From: Rhodococcus sp. Z13
GTDB lineage: Bacteria; Actinomycetota; Actinomycetes; Mycobacteriales; Mycobacteriaceae
Length of the DNA stretch: 64,000 nucleotides
NCBI RefSeq assembly: GCF_025837095.1
Contig: NZ_CP107551.1
Coordinates: 1,656,352-1,720,351 of the forward strand
Direction: 5' to 3'
Both the position numbers and the translations under genes were made by a program. Numbering within the stretch: the first letter of the stretch is position 1; every line of letters begins with the position of its first letter. The notes beneath the pieces were generated by a model that saw nothing but the letters and a program-made list of their open reading frames with translations, was not told the origin of the DNA and did no database searches. Positions 33,630-40,589 of this stretch are shown here, piece after piece.

Positions 33630-34451
33630 TCAGGGCTTGAAGTACACCACCTGATGGGTGGTGGCGAACAGCTCGTCGCCCTCGCCCCACAGGTATCCGG
33701 TCTGGTCGAAGAAACCGTTGCCGAAGCGGTGCGCGCGGGCGGTCGCGAGGACGGGCCGGTCGGCCTGGGCAGCCAGGACGTCGGGGTCGGCGTGGTAGTA
33801 GATCGTCATCGACACCGTGCCGGCGGGCAACATCCGGCCCAGGCGCAGGAAGGCGCGCGGGTAGAAGACGTCGCACATCGCCGTGAGCGAGGCGTGGTCG
33901 AGGGGGCGGGCGGGATCGTCGCGCACCCACAGGGTGGACGTCGAGTCGGTGTGTTCGCCGCTCTGCTCGGTGGGGACGTCGCCCTCGACGAACCTCATCT
34001 CGTAGTTGCCGGCCCAGGCGATGAACTCCGGCAGGTACGACCGGTGCAGATCGGCCGGGGCCGGCGCGTCGGGGCGCTGCACCTCGGTCGACGACCAGGT
34101 GGGGCGGTGCAGCCCGAACACCGCGGTGGCGGTGGTGGTGACCTCGCCGTTCTGCGCGAGTTCGATCGACCAGTGCTGCGTGGACCGGTTGGTGCGTACG
34201 GGACGCACCGCGATGTCGAACGGGCCGTCGGAGATCGGCCCGGCGAAGTTCACGGTCAGCGAGATCGGGGTGCCGAGGACGTCGGGGTGACGTTCGACGG
34301 CGCGCAGCAGGGTGGCGGCGGTGATGCCGCCGAACGGACCCACCATGTTGGCGTAGGCGGGATGGGTGTGGCCCTCGGTGCGGTCGTCCACGACCGGGAA
34401 GAGATCGACGGCGGCGTCGAAGACGTGGGTGGTCACCGTGGTGTCGGACAT
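33630..34451 (-). CDS. Acyl-CoA thioesterase, TesB-like double hotdog
   Basis: A 273-residue protein of the TesB-like/4HBT_3 group with two hotdog halves: HPAYANMVGPFGGITAATLL and LTVNFAGPISDGPFDIAVRP in the first, LTAMCDVFYPRAFLRLG, GTVSMTIYYHADP and FGNGFFDQTGYLWGEGDELF in the second. It should hydrolyse acyl-CoA to free acid and CoA, with unknown chain length. Divergent from a TetR gene across a perfect palindrome covering the gap, so it is probably under that repressor's control. Confidence 0.85.
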   Translation of the reverse strand: MSDTTVTTHVFDAAVDLFPVVDDRTEGHTHPAYANMVGPFGGITAATLLRAVERHPDVLGTPISLTVNFAGPISDGPFDIAVRPVRTNRSTQHWSIELAQNGEVTTTATAVFGLHRPTWSSTEVQRPDAPAPADLHRSYLPEFIAWAGNYEMRFVEGDVPTEQSGEHTDSTSTLWVRDDPARPLDHASLTAMCDVFYPRAFLRLGRMLPAGTVSMTIYYHADPDVLAAQADRPVLATARAHRFGNGFFDQTGYLWGEGDELFATTHQVVYFKP

Positions 34452-34480
34452 CGCAGGACTCCTCGAAGCGGAACGGGACG

Positions 34481-34510
34481 GCTTCTATGTATGACAACAT
34501 ACATAGAAGC
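34481..34510. promoter_or_regulatory. Perfect 30-bp palindromic TetR operator
   Basis: GCTTCTATGTATG-acaa-CATACATAGAAGC: 13-bp arms without a mismatch, A/T-rich in a 70% GC setting. It occupies the centre of the 89-bp gap between the divergent thioesterase and TetR genes (starts at 34451 and 34541), so one bound dimer pair could block both promoters. Confidence 0.85.
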
Positions 34511-34540
34511 CGGTGACAACGATCCGACTCGGGAGGGGCC

Positions 34541-35116
34541 ATGACGGACGGGAAGGCGCGCGGCGGGCCGCGTGCCGCGATGACCGCGAGCGCGATCGCC
34601 CTGATGCGGCAACGCGGAGTGGCAGCGACCTCGTTCCGGGACGTCCTCGAACACAGTGGCGCACCCCGCGGATCGATCTACCACCACTTCCCCGGTGGGA
34701 AGGCGCAGCTCGTCGAGGAGGCGACCGAGGCGGCGGCGCGGCGCATCGAACGGGCGCTGGCCGAGCGGATCGCCGGCACCGGGGTCGCCGGGACGGTCCG
34801 GGCCGTCGTCGGACTGTGGAGCGGGGAACTCGAGGCCACCGGCTACGTGGCGGGATGCCCGGTGGTGGCGGCCGGTCTCGGCAACGAGGATGCGGCCCGC
34901 GCACGGGCCGGAGCGGCCTTCGAGCGCTTCGTGGAGGTGATCGCGCAGGCACTGGCCGCCGACGGGGTACCGGAGCGACGGGCCCGGTCGCTGGGGACAC
35001 TCGTGATCGGTGCGTTGGAAGGCGCGCTGGTGATGGCGCAGGCCCAGCGGAGTCCGGCGCCGCTCGACGCGGTGATCGAGGAGCTCGAGGACCTGCTGGG
35101 TTCGCTGGGGGCGTAG
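34541..35116 (+). CDS. TetR family regulator (LmrA/YxaF-like)
   Basis: A 191-residue repressor. Residues 10-58 form the helix-turn-helix domain (AAMTASAIALMRQRGVAATS, RDVLEHSGAPRGSIYHHF, PGGKAQLVEEA), the pattern of the LmrA/YxaF branch; the C-terminal domain contains ATGYVAGCPVVAAGL, typical of that branch. It starts 31 bp from a perfect palindrome that is almost certainly its own operator and also faces the thioesterase gene. The inducer is unknown; an acyl-CoA or toxic lipid is a reasonable guess from context. Confidence 0.9.
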   Translation: MTDGKARGGPRAAMTASAIALMRQRGVAATSFRDVLEHSGAPRGSIYHHFPGGKAQLVEEATEAAARRIERALAERIAGTGVAGTVRAVVGLWSGELEATGYVAGCPVVAAGLGNEDAARARAGAAFERFVEVIAQALAADGVPERRARSLGTLVIGALEGALVMAQAQRSPAPLDAVIEELEDLLGSLGA

Positions 35117-35157
35117 ACGGTCGGCCGTGTTCGCCCGGATCGCCGGTCCGCCCCGGA

Positions 35158-36000
35158 TCAGCGACGATCGCGACCCGACCGCCGGCGGATCACGTCGGCC
35201 ACCACCTCCGGCGCCTCCTCCGGGATCCAGTGCGAGATGCCGGGCAGGACCACGAACTCGTAGTCACCGACGACGAACTCGGCGCAGCGCTCGGCGCCGG
35301 CCCGGCCGAGGGCCGTGTCGCCGGTGCTCCAGATGTAGGTGGTGGGCACTCGTACCGGAGGGGTCTCGTCGAGATCGCGTGTCGCGGCGCGGTACCAGTT
35401 CAGCGCCGCGGTGAGCGCTCCCGGAGCGGACAGGGTGGCCACGTAGTGATCCACCGATTCCCGGTCGACGGCAGGGGAGAACATGGCCCGCAGCCGCCGC
35501 GCGCCGTCCTCGAGCAGCACGTGCTCGGCCTTGCCCTCCTCGCGGAAGAGCCGGATGTACGACGAGCGTGCGCGCTGGTCGTCGTCGTTGCGGAGCGCCC
35601 ACCGGTAGGCCGCGAGATGGGGGACCGACAGTGCGGTCAGTGCCGCCACCCGGTCGGGATGGTGTGCGGCTACGTACCAGGCGACCGAGGCACCCCAGTC
35701 GTGTCCGACCAGGTGAACCCGGTCGAGCCCGAACTCGTCGAGCAGGCCGAGGACGTCCCCGGCGAGGGTGGGCAGGCTGTAGTTCTCCGCGCCCACCGGC
35801 CGAGCCCCGGGGGAGTAGCCGCGTTGATCGGGTGCGACCACCAGGAAACCGTCGGCGACGAGCAGACGTGCCACCGGAGTCCAGCTCCGGGCGGTTTCGG
35901 GGAAGCCGTGCAGCAGGACGACCGGGACCCCGTCCCGAGGCCCCGCGACCCGCACGTCGAAGGTGAGATCGTCGTAGCCGGCTGCGCTCGTCGGACCCAT
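35158..36000 (-). CDS. Alpha/beta hydrolase, epoxide hydrolase-like
   Basis: A 280-residue soluble hydrolase with VVLLHGFPETARSW (HGFPE oxyanion motif, 31-35), APDQRGYSPG, nucleophile Asp101 in LVGHDWGASVAW, and a C-terminal GISHWIPEEAPEVV with the catalytic His. Asp rather than Ser as nucleophile, together with the HGFPE motif, places it among epoxide hydrolases and related dehalogenases, whose mechanism forms an ester intermediate. The lid domain includes MFSPAVDRESVDHYV. Convergent with the TetR gene; no partner oxygenase is adjacent, so the substrate is unknown. Confidence 0.85.
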   Translation of the reverse strand: MGPTSAAGYDDLTFDVRVAGPRDGVPVVLLHGFPETARSWTPVARLLVADGFLVVAPDQRGYSPGARPVGAENYSLPTLAGDVLGLLDEFGLDRVHLVGHDWGASVAWYVAAHHPDRVAALTALSVPHLAAYRWALRNDDDQRARSSYIRLFREEGKAEHVLLEDGARRLRAMFSPAVDRESVDHYVATLSAPGALTAALNWYRAATRDLDETPPVRVPTTYIWSTGDTALGRAGAERCAEFVVGDYEFVVLPGISHWIPEEAPEVVADVIRRRSGRDRR

Positions 36001-36053
36001 GCGTCCACGTTACGGAAGGCGCGGGGTCGTGGCAGGCGGTTCGGTGCGTCCCG

Positions 36054-36710
36054 TCACGAGGTGCCCGAATCGTCCCGTCGCGATCTCCACGCGGTGGTGC
36101 CGAGCAGGATCAGCCGCATCTGCTTCTCGGCGCGCGCCACCACCTCGGCCTCCTGTTCGCTTCCGGGGCGGTCGACCTGCAGCAGGTCGAGCACGAAGTC
36201 CAGCATCGCGGTGACGAGCAGATCGGCGGCCATCTCGAGGTCGTCGAACTCCCAGTCCCCGAGTCCGGGAGCGCGCCCGAGATCGGCGGCCAGTTCGCTT
36301 GTGAGAAGCCGGAGTTCGACGGAGATCGCCCGCGCCACCTCCGGCATGCCGCCGTGCCGTTCGCGGGCGAGGAAGCGGAAGGCGGCCTCGTGGGCGCGGA
36401 CCTGCCGCACGAGCACGTCGAGCGACTGGCGGGCCCCGGCGGGGCCCGGCTCGCGGCGGGCCTCGCGCAGCAGTCGGCGCAACACCCGCATGGTGTCGGC
36501 GGCGAGCGTGGTGCCGAGTTCCTCCATGGACGCGAAGTGCCGGTAGAAGGCCGTCGGTACGATCCCCGCGCTGCGGGCGACCTCACGCAGGCTCACGCCG
36601 GCGAGTCCGCGGTCCGCGGACAGGTCGAGGGCGGCGTCGAGAAGCGCCTGCCGGGTGCGTTCCTTGCGTTCGGCGCGTGTCACCGGGGGCTGGACGGGGG
36701 CTGTGGACAC
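36054..36710 (-). CDS. TetR regulator of the desaturase operon (DesT-like)
   Basis: A 218-residue TetR protein with helix-turn-helix VSLREVARSAGIVPTAFYRH (about 40-62) after a basic RAERKERTRQALLDAALDL. The TAFYRHF recognition helix resembles fatty-acid regulators such as DesT/FabR, and the gene is divergent from a reductase-desaturase pair, the usual DesT context. An intact palindrome lies in the intergenic gap (36811-36832). By analogy it would sense the ratio of saturated to unsaturated acyl-CoA; this is inference. Confidence 0.85.
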   Translation of the reverse strand: MSTAPVQPPVTRAERKERTRQALLDAALDLSADRGLAGVSLREVARSAGIVPTAFYRHFASMEELGTTLAADTMRVLRRLLREARREPGPAGARQSLDVLVRQVRAHEAAFRFLARERHGGMPEVARAISVELRLLTSELAADLGRAPGLGDWEFDDLEMAADLLVTAMLDFVLDLLQVDRPGSEQEAEVVARAEKQMRLILLGTTAWRSRRDDSGTS

Positions 36711-36862
36711 GCCCCGAGTCTAAGCGCAGGCCCCTCGGCGGGAGCGAACCCGGTGTAACCGACATCACATCTCGGTTGACAGGAAGGTGTGCCCGGCTGT
36801 CACACTGATTTCAGTGCACACACGTGCACTGAGCGCGAAGACGTCCACCGGAAGGCGGAGAC
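36711..36862. promoter_or_regulatory. Divergent promoter region, TetR / desaturase operon
   Basis: Contains a TTGACA -35-like hexamer at 36776-36781 facing right. Downstream, at 36811-36832, lies TCAGTGCAC-acac-GTGCACTGA, perfect 9-bp arms with a 4-bp spacer, placed where a repressor would cover the transcription start of the reductase gene. The ribosome site GGAAGGCGGAG precedes the ATG at 36863. Confidence 0.65.
36811..36832. promoter_or_regulatory. Palindromic operator of the desaturase operon
   Basis: TCAGTGCAC-acac-GTGCACTGA, a perfect 22-bp inverted repeat 31 bp before the reductase start codon. Probable binding site of the divergent TetR protein. Confidence 0.7.
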
Positions 36863-37975
36863 ATGATCGTGCGTGACCTGCCCCAGTACGCCAGGGGCTC
36901 CGAAATCCTGAAGAAGATGCTGGTGAACGCGCTGGGTGTGCTCTCCACTCCGCACCACCCCGACCGCTATCTCGAACTGGCCGACCCGCTGCTCGCCACC
37001 TCGGCGAACCGCGCTCGGATCACGGATGTGGACCGAACCGCCACCGGATCGGTCACGCTCACCGTGCAGCCCGCCCGCCCCTGCCGCCCGGTCCCGGGAC
37101 AGTCCGTGCCCGTCTCGGTCCGGATCGACGGGGTGCGGCACGTGCGGTACTTCTCGCCCACCCTCCTGACGACCGGTCGTGCCCCGCGCCTGCGGTTCAC
37201 GGTCGGGCTCACGCCGGACGGACTCGTCTCCCGGCATCTGCACGAGAACACCGCGGTGGGAGACGTCGTCGAACTCGGCGAACCCACAGGGGAATTCGTC
37301 CTCCCGCACCCCCGGCCGCGCCGATTGCTGTTCGTCGCGGCGGGATCGGGACTGACCCCGGTGCTGTCCATGCTCACCGGTCTCGCCGCCGAAGGGTACG
37401 ACGGGGCGGCCACCCTGCTCTACTACACCCGCACCCCCGCCCACGTCCCGCGCCGGGCCGAACTCGACGCTCTCGCGCAGCAGCCGAACATCGAGATCGC
37501 CCACGCGCACACGAGATCCGAGGGCGGACTGCTCACGGGGCGTTTCGACCGCGCCCACCTCGCTTCCGTCGCACCCTGGTACGCCGGCACGCCGGTCTAC
37601 GTGTGCGGACCGGCGGACCTGCTCGACGCGGTCCGCGCGGTCTACGCCGACAACGGCAGCGACGAGCTCGTGCACACGGAACGATTCGTGCTCCCCACGG
37701 CGACCGTCCCACCGGGCACCGCGGAAGGCTGCACGTCCTTCACCTCGTCCGGCATCGTCGCGGACAACACCGGCGAGACCCTGCTCGAACAGGCCGAACG
37801 TGCCGGCCTGAACCCCGAGCACGGATGTCGCATGGGAATCTGTCATTCCTGCACGGCCGTCCGGCTCTCCGGCTGCACGCGCGACGTGCGTACCGGCGAA
37901 CTCGACTCCGAACCCGGACGTCGCATCCAGGTCTGCGTCAACGCGCCCGTCGGCGACGTCGCCGTCGAGCTCTGA
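36863..37975 (+). CDS. Ferredoxin reductase-type electron donor for the desaturase
   Basis: A 370-residue flavoprotein-ferredoxin fusion. Order: short N-terminal lead; FAD domain (about 45-150) with RHVRYFSPTLL; NAD(P)H domain with LLFVAAGSGLTPVLSMLTGL and YVCGPADLLDAV; C-terminal plant-type 2Fe-2S domain with HGCRMGICHSC and a fourth Cys in RIQVCVNAPVGD. It passes electrons from NADPH to the di-iron desaturase encoded 49 bp downstream, the arrangement established for Rv3230c-DesA3 in M. tuberculosis. ATG at 36863 follows GGAAGGCGGAG. Confidence 0.92.
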   Translation: MIVRDLPQYARGSEILKKMLVNALGVLSTPHHPDRYLELADPLLATSANRARITDVDRTATGSVTLTVQPARPCRPVPGQSVPVSVRIDGVRHVRYFSPTLLTTGRAPRLRFTVGLTPDGLVSRHLHENTAVGDVVELGEPTGEFVLPHPRPRRLLFVAAGSGLTPVLSMLTGLAAEGYDGAATLLYYTRTPAHVPRRAELDALAQQPNIEIAHAHTRSEGGLLTGRFDRAHLASVAPWYAGTPVYVCGPADLLDAVRAVYADNGSDELVHTERFVLPTATVPPGTAEGCTSFTSSGIVADNTGETLLEQAERAGLNPEHGCRMGICHSCTAVRLSGCTRDVRTGELDSEPGRRIQVCVNAPVGDVAVEL

Positions 37976-38024
37976 CCCATATTCATCACGAACGACAACG
38001 TTCGAAACCCCTTCGGAGGACACC

Positions 38025-39383
38025 ATGTTCGGTCTGTCCCTACCTACCGTCCCGTTTCTCCCGTTCCTGTCCGGCGGTCGGTCCACGCCCGCCGGGGACG
38101 CCCCGCTCGTGCTCGACCGGACGAGTATCGACGAGATCGGCCGTGAACTCGACGCCCTGCGTGAGGAGACCCTGGCCACGCTCGGCGAGGAGGATCGCGA
38201 GTACATCTACCGGATCATCAAGGCACAGAGAGGGTTCGAGGTTGTGGGCCGCGGCCTGCTCTTCCTCGGCTTCCTCCCACCCGCCTGGCTGGCCGGGGTC
38301 GCAGCGCTCAGCGTGTCGAAGATCCTCGACAACATGGAGATCGGGCACAACGTGATGCACGGCCAGTACGACTGGATGCGTGAACCCTCGCTGAACTCCC
38401 GTGTCTTCGAATGGGATACGGTCTGCCCGTCCGACCAGTGGCGGCACTCGCACAACTACGTCCACCACACCTACACCAACATCCTCGGCAAGGACCGCGA
38501 CATCGGATACGGCATCCTGCGCATGGATCCGGCGCAGCGGTGGCATCCCTACTATCTCGGCAACCCCGTCTACGCGACCGCGCTGATGCTGCTGTTCGAG
38601 TGGGGCGTGATGCTGCACGATGCCGAGGTCGAACGGATCGTCGCCCGTAAACGGTCCTGGCGCGACGTTCTCCCGCTCGCGAAGGGCTGGTGGCGCAAGG
38701 CCCGGCGTCAGGTGGTCAAGGACTATCTCGCCTTCCCGCTGCTCACCGGACCACTCTTCGTGCCGACCCTGCTCGGCAACGCGACCGCCAACCTCGTGCG
38801 CAACGTGTGGGCATACTCGATCATCTTCTGCGGGCACTTCCCGTCCGGCGTGCAGTCCTTCACCGAGGAGGAGACCGCCGAGGAGACCCGCGGCGAGTGG
38901 TACGTGCGCCAGCTGCTCGGCAGCGCGAACATCACCGGCACGCCCCTGTTCCACATCATGTCCGGCAACCTGTCGCACCAGATCGAGCACCATCTGTTCC
39001 CGGACCTGCCGGCACACCGCTATCCCGAGCTCGCACCCAGGGTGCGGGAGGTGTGCGAGAAGCACGGCCTGCCCTACAACACCGGCGGACTCACCGCGCA
39101 GGTGGCTTCGGTGTGGAAGAAGATCTTCCTCCTCGCGCTCCCGCCCGGGTGGGTGCGGCAGGAACCGGAGGTGCGGGTCGTGCTCGAACGGCGTGAGACG
39201 CACCCGGCGGCCACTGCGGGTACCCTCGCGCTCGACACCCCAGCGCAGGACACCGCAGTGCTGGGCACCGCAGCGCAGGACACCGCAGTGCTGGGCACCG
39301 CAGCGCAGGACACCGCAGTGCTGGGCACCGCAGCGCAGGACATCGACAAGGGGGCCGAGGATGGTCGGACGGTTCGAACGTAA
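38025..39383 (+). CDS. Membrane acyl-CoA desaturase, DesA3-like
   Basis: Integral-membrane di-iron desaturase of 452 residues introducing a double bond (delta-9 in characterised relatives) into stearoyl/palmitoyl-CoA. The His clusters are complete: HNVMH (108-112), HSHNYVHH (141-148, HxxHH at its end) and HQIEHH (318-323). Hydrophobic pairs FLGFLPPAWLAGVAALSVSK and LLTGPLFVPTLLGNATANL anchor it. The last 40 residues are a tandem repeat of the decapeptide AQDTAVLGTA encoded by 30-bp repeats, not part of the enzyme family. Co-transcribed with the reductase upstream and overlapping the next small gene by 23 bp. Confidence 0.93.
   Translation: MFGLSLPTVPFLPFLSGGRSTPAGDAPLVLDRTSIDEIGRELDALREETLATLGEEDREYIYRIIKAQRGFEVVGRGLLFLGFLPPAWLAGVAALSVSKILDNMEIGHNVMHGQYDWMREPSLNSRVFEWDTVCPSDQWRHSHNYVHHTYTNILGKDRDIGYGILRMDPAQRWHPYYLGNPVYATALMLLFEWGVMLHDAEVERIVARKRSWRDVLPLAKGWWRKARRQVVKDYLAFPLLTGPLFVPTLLGNATANLVRNVWAYSIIFCGHFPSGVQSFTEEETAEETRGEWYVRQLLGSANITGTPLFHIMSGNLSHQIEHHLFPDLPAHRYPELAPRVREVCEKHGLPYNTGGLTAQVASVWKKIFLLALPPGWVRQEPEVRVVLERRETHPAATAGTLALDTPAQDTAVLGTAAQDTAVLGTAAQDTAVLGTAAQDIDKGAEDGRTVRT
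39241..39342 (+). repeat. 30-bp tandem repeat, 3.4 copies, in desaturase C-terminus
   Basis: Three identical 30-bp units (39241-39270, 39271-39300, 39301-39330) starting CAGCGCAGGACACCGCAGTG, plus a 12-bp partial. The unit is a multiple of three, so copy-number change keeps the reading frame. Confidence 0.95.
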
Positions 39384-39579
39384 CAAGGACACGATCCAGG
39401 AGGTCACCGAATCCGCCGCGACGCGCGTGGGTGCGATCGCCGGGATCATCACCGGCGCGGTACGGGATGTGACCCGGGAGATCGGGGAACTGGTCACCGA
39501 CGTGATCGAGATGCGCGAAGCGGCCCGCGCTGCGAAGGACGATGCTGCGCGCGACGAGGGACCGGTGACGCCGGATTAG
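39361..39579 (+). CDS. Small hypothetical protein overlapping the desaturase
   Basis: A 72-residue protein: basic start VGRFERNKDTIQEVTESAAT, a moderately hydrophobic, Gly/Ala/Ile-rich segment RVGAIAGIITGAVRDVTREI, then an amphipathic helix GELVTDVIEMREAARAAKDD and an acidic end. The ATG follows GGGGGCCGAGG and overlaps the desaturase stop by 23 bp, so it is translated from the same message. It may be a membrane-associated peptide helping the desaturase; no known family recognised. Confidence 0.65.
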   Translation: MVGRFERNKDTIQEVTESAATRVGAIAGIITGAVRDVTREIGELVTDVIEMREAARAAKDDAARDEGPVTPD

Positions 39580-39602
39580 CATCGCCGATCCCTCGCTGCA
39601 GG

Positions 39603-40550
39603 TCAGCGTACGGTCGCGGGGGTGGTCACCTCGGTGACGAAGGCGACGACCGCATCGCGCATCTCGATGCTGCGCGGTACCGCACCCGACATCCAGAAGG
39701 CGCCGTGCACCAACCCGTCGAAGCGGCGGATCCGCACGTCCACACCGGCTTCGTGCAGTCGCTGCCCGTAGAGCTCGGCCTCGTCGCGGAGCACCTCGTT
39801 CTCCGTGGTGAGCACAAGGGTCGGTGGCAGTCCGTCCAGTCGCGTCGCGCGGGCCGGCAGAGCGTACGGATTCGCTGCATCCTCGGGTGAGGTGAGGTAC
39901 TGCTCGAGGAACCAGTCCATGTCGGCCGCGGTGATGACGTATCCCTCGGCGAACTCGCGGCGGGAGGGAAGGTCGGCACCCCGGTCGACCACCGGATAGA
40001 CCAGGACCTGACCGCGCAGGACGGGCCCTCCTTCGTCGCGGGCCCGGAGCGTGACGCTCGCGGCCAGGTTGCCGCCGGCACTGTCGCCGAGGACGACCAG
40101 GTCGTCGGGATCGCCGCCGTACCCGGCGATGTGCTCCGCCGTCCACCGCAGTGCCGCCCAGGCGTCGTCCGCCGCTGCGGGGAACCGGTGCTCCGGGGCG
40201 AGGCGGTAGCCGGCGGTCACCACGATCGCATCGGTGCCGTTGGTGATCGCCCGGGCGGGCTCGTCCACGACGGACAGGTCGCCGCCCACGAATCCGCCGC
40301 CGTGGAAGTAGAGCACCACGGGGCGGCGTGCGCTGTCCGTGCCGGGGACGTGGATCCGCACCGGGAGGCGGACGCCGTCGCTCTCGTAGTGGGTCTGGTG
40401 GACCCGGCCGACCTCCTGCGGTGGGAGTTGCAGGTCGGTGAAGGTCGCGATCGTCGCGCGCACCTGCTCGACCGTCATCTGCGAGAACGATGTGAAACCC
40501 TGTTGCCGTAGCCCTTCGATGAGCCCGGCGGCGTGTTCGTCGAGTGCCAT
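39603..40550 (-). CDS. HSL-family alpha/beta hydrolase (esterase)
   Basis: A 315-residue cytosolic esterase of the hormone-sensitive lipase group (bacterial family IV). Motifs: oxyanion VVLYFHGGGFVGGD (HGGG at 83-86), YRLAPEHRFPAA, nucleophile Ser157 in VVLGDSAGGNLAA, and a C-terminal FDGLVHGAFWM with the catalytic His. It lies 39 bp after the monooxygenase gene in the same direction, so both are probably one operon: the oxygenase would insert oxygen next to a ketone to make an ester, and this enzyme would hydrolyse it. Substrate chain unknown. Confidence 0.9.
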   Translation of the reverse strand: MALDEHAAGLIEGLRQQGFTSFSQMTVEQVRATIATFTDLQLPPQEVGRVHQTHYESDGVRLPVRIHVPGTDSARRPVVLYFHGGGFVGGDLSVVDEPARAITNGTDAIVVTAGYRLAPEHRFPAAADDAWAALRWTAEHIAGYGGDPDDLVVLGDSAGGNLAASVTLRARDEGGPVLRGQVLVYPVVDRGADLPSRREFAEGYVITAADMDWFLEQYLTSPEDAANPYALPARATRLDGLPPTLVLTTENEVLRDEAELYGQRLHEAGVDVRIRRFDGLVHGAFWMSGAVPRSIEMRDAVVAFVTEVTTPATVR

Positions 40551-40589
40551 GTCTCGATCCTCTCGATCGGTGTGGATGATGGTCGGTCG

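Noticed and set aside
32680-34542. A 620-residue fusion of SGNH hydrolase with upstream sequence
   Set aside because: The upstream 330 residues are an out-of-frame shadow of the thioesterase gene; a signal peptide start at 33552 is clear.
39241-39342. Short CRISPR array
   Set aside because: Units are directly adjacent with no spacers and are in frame inside a coding region.
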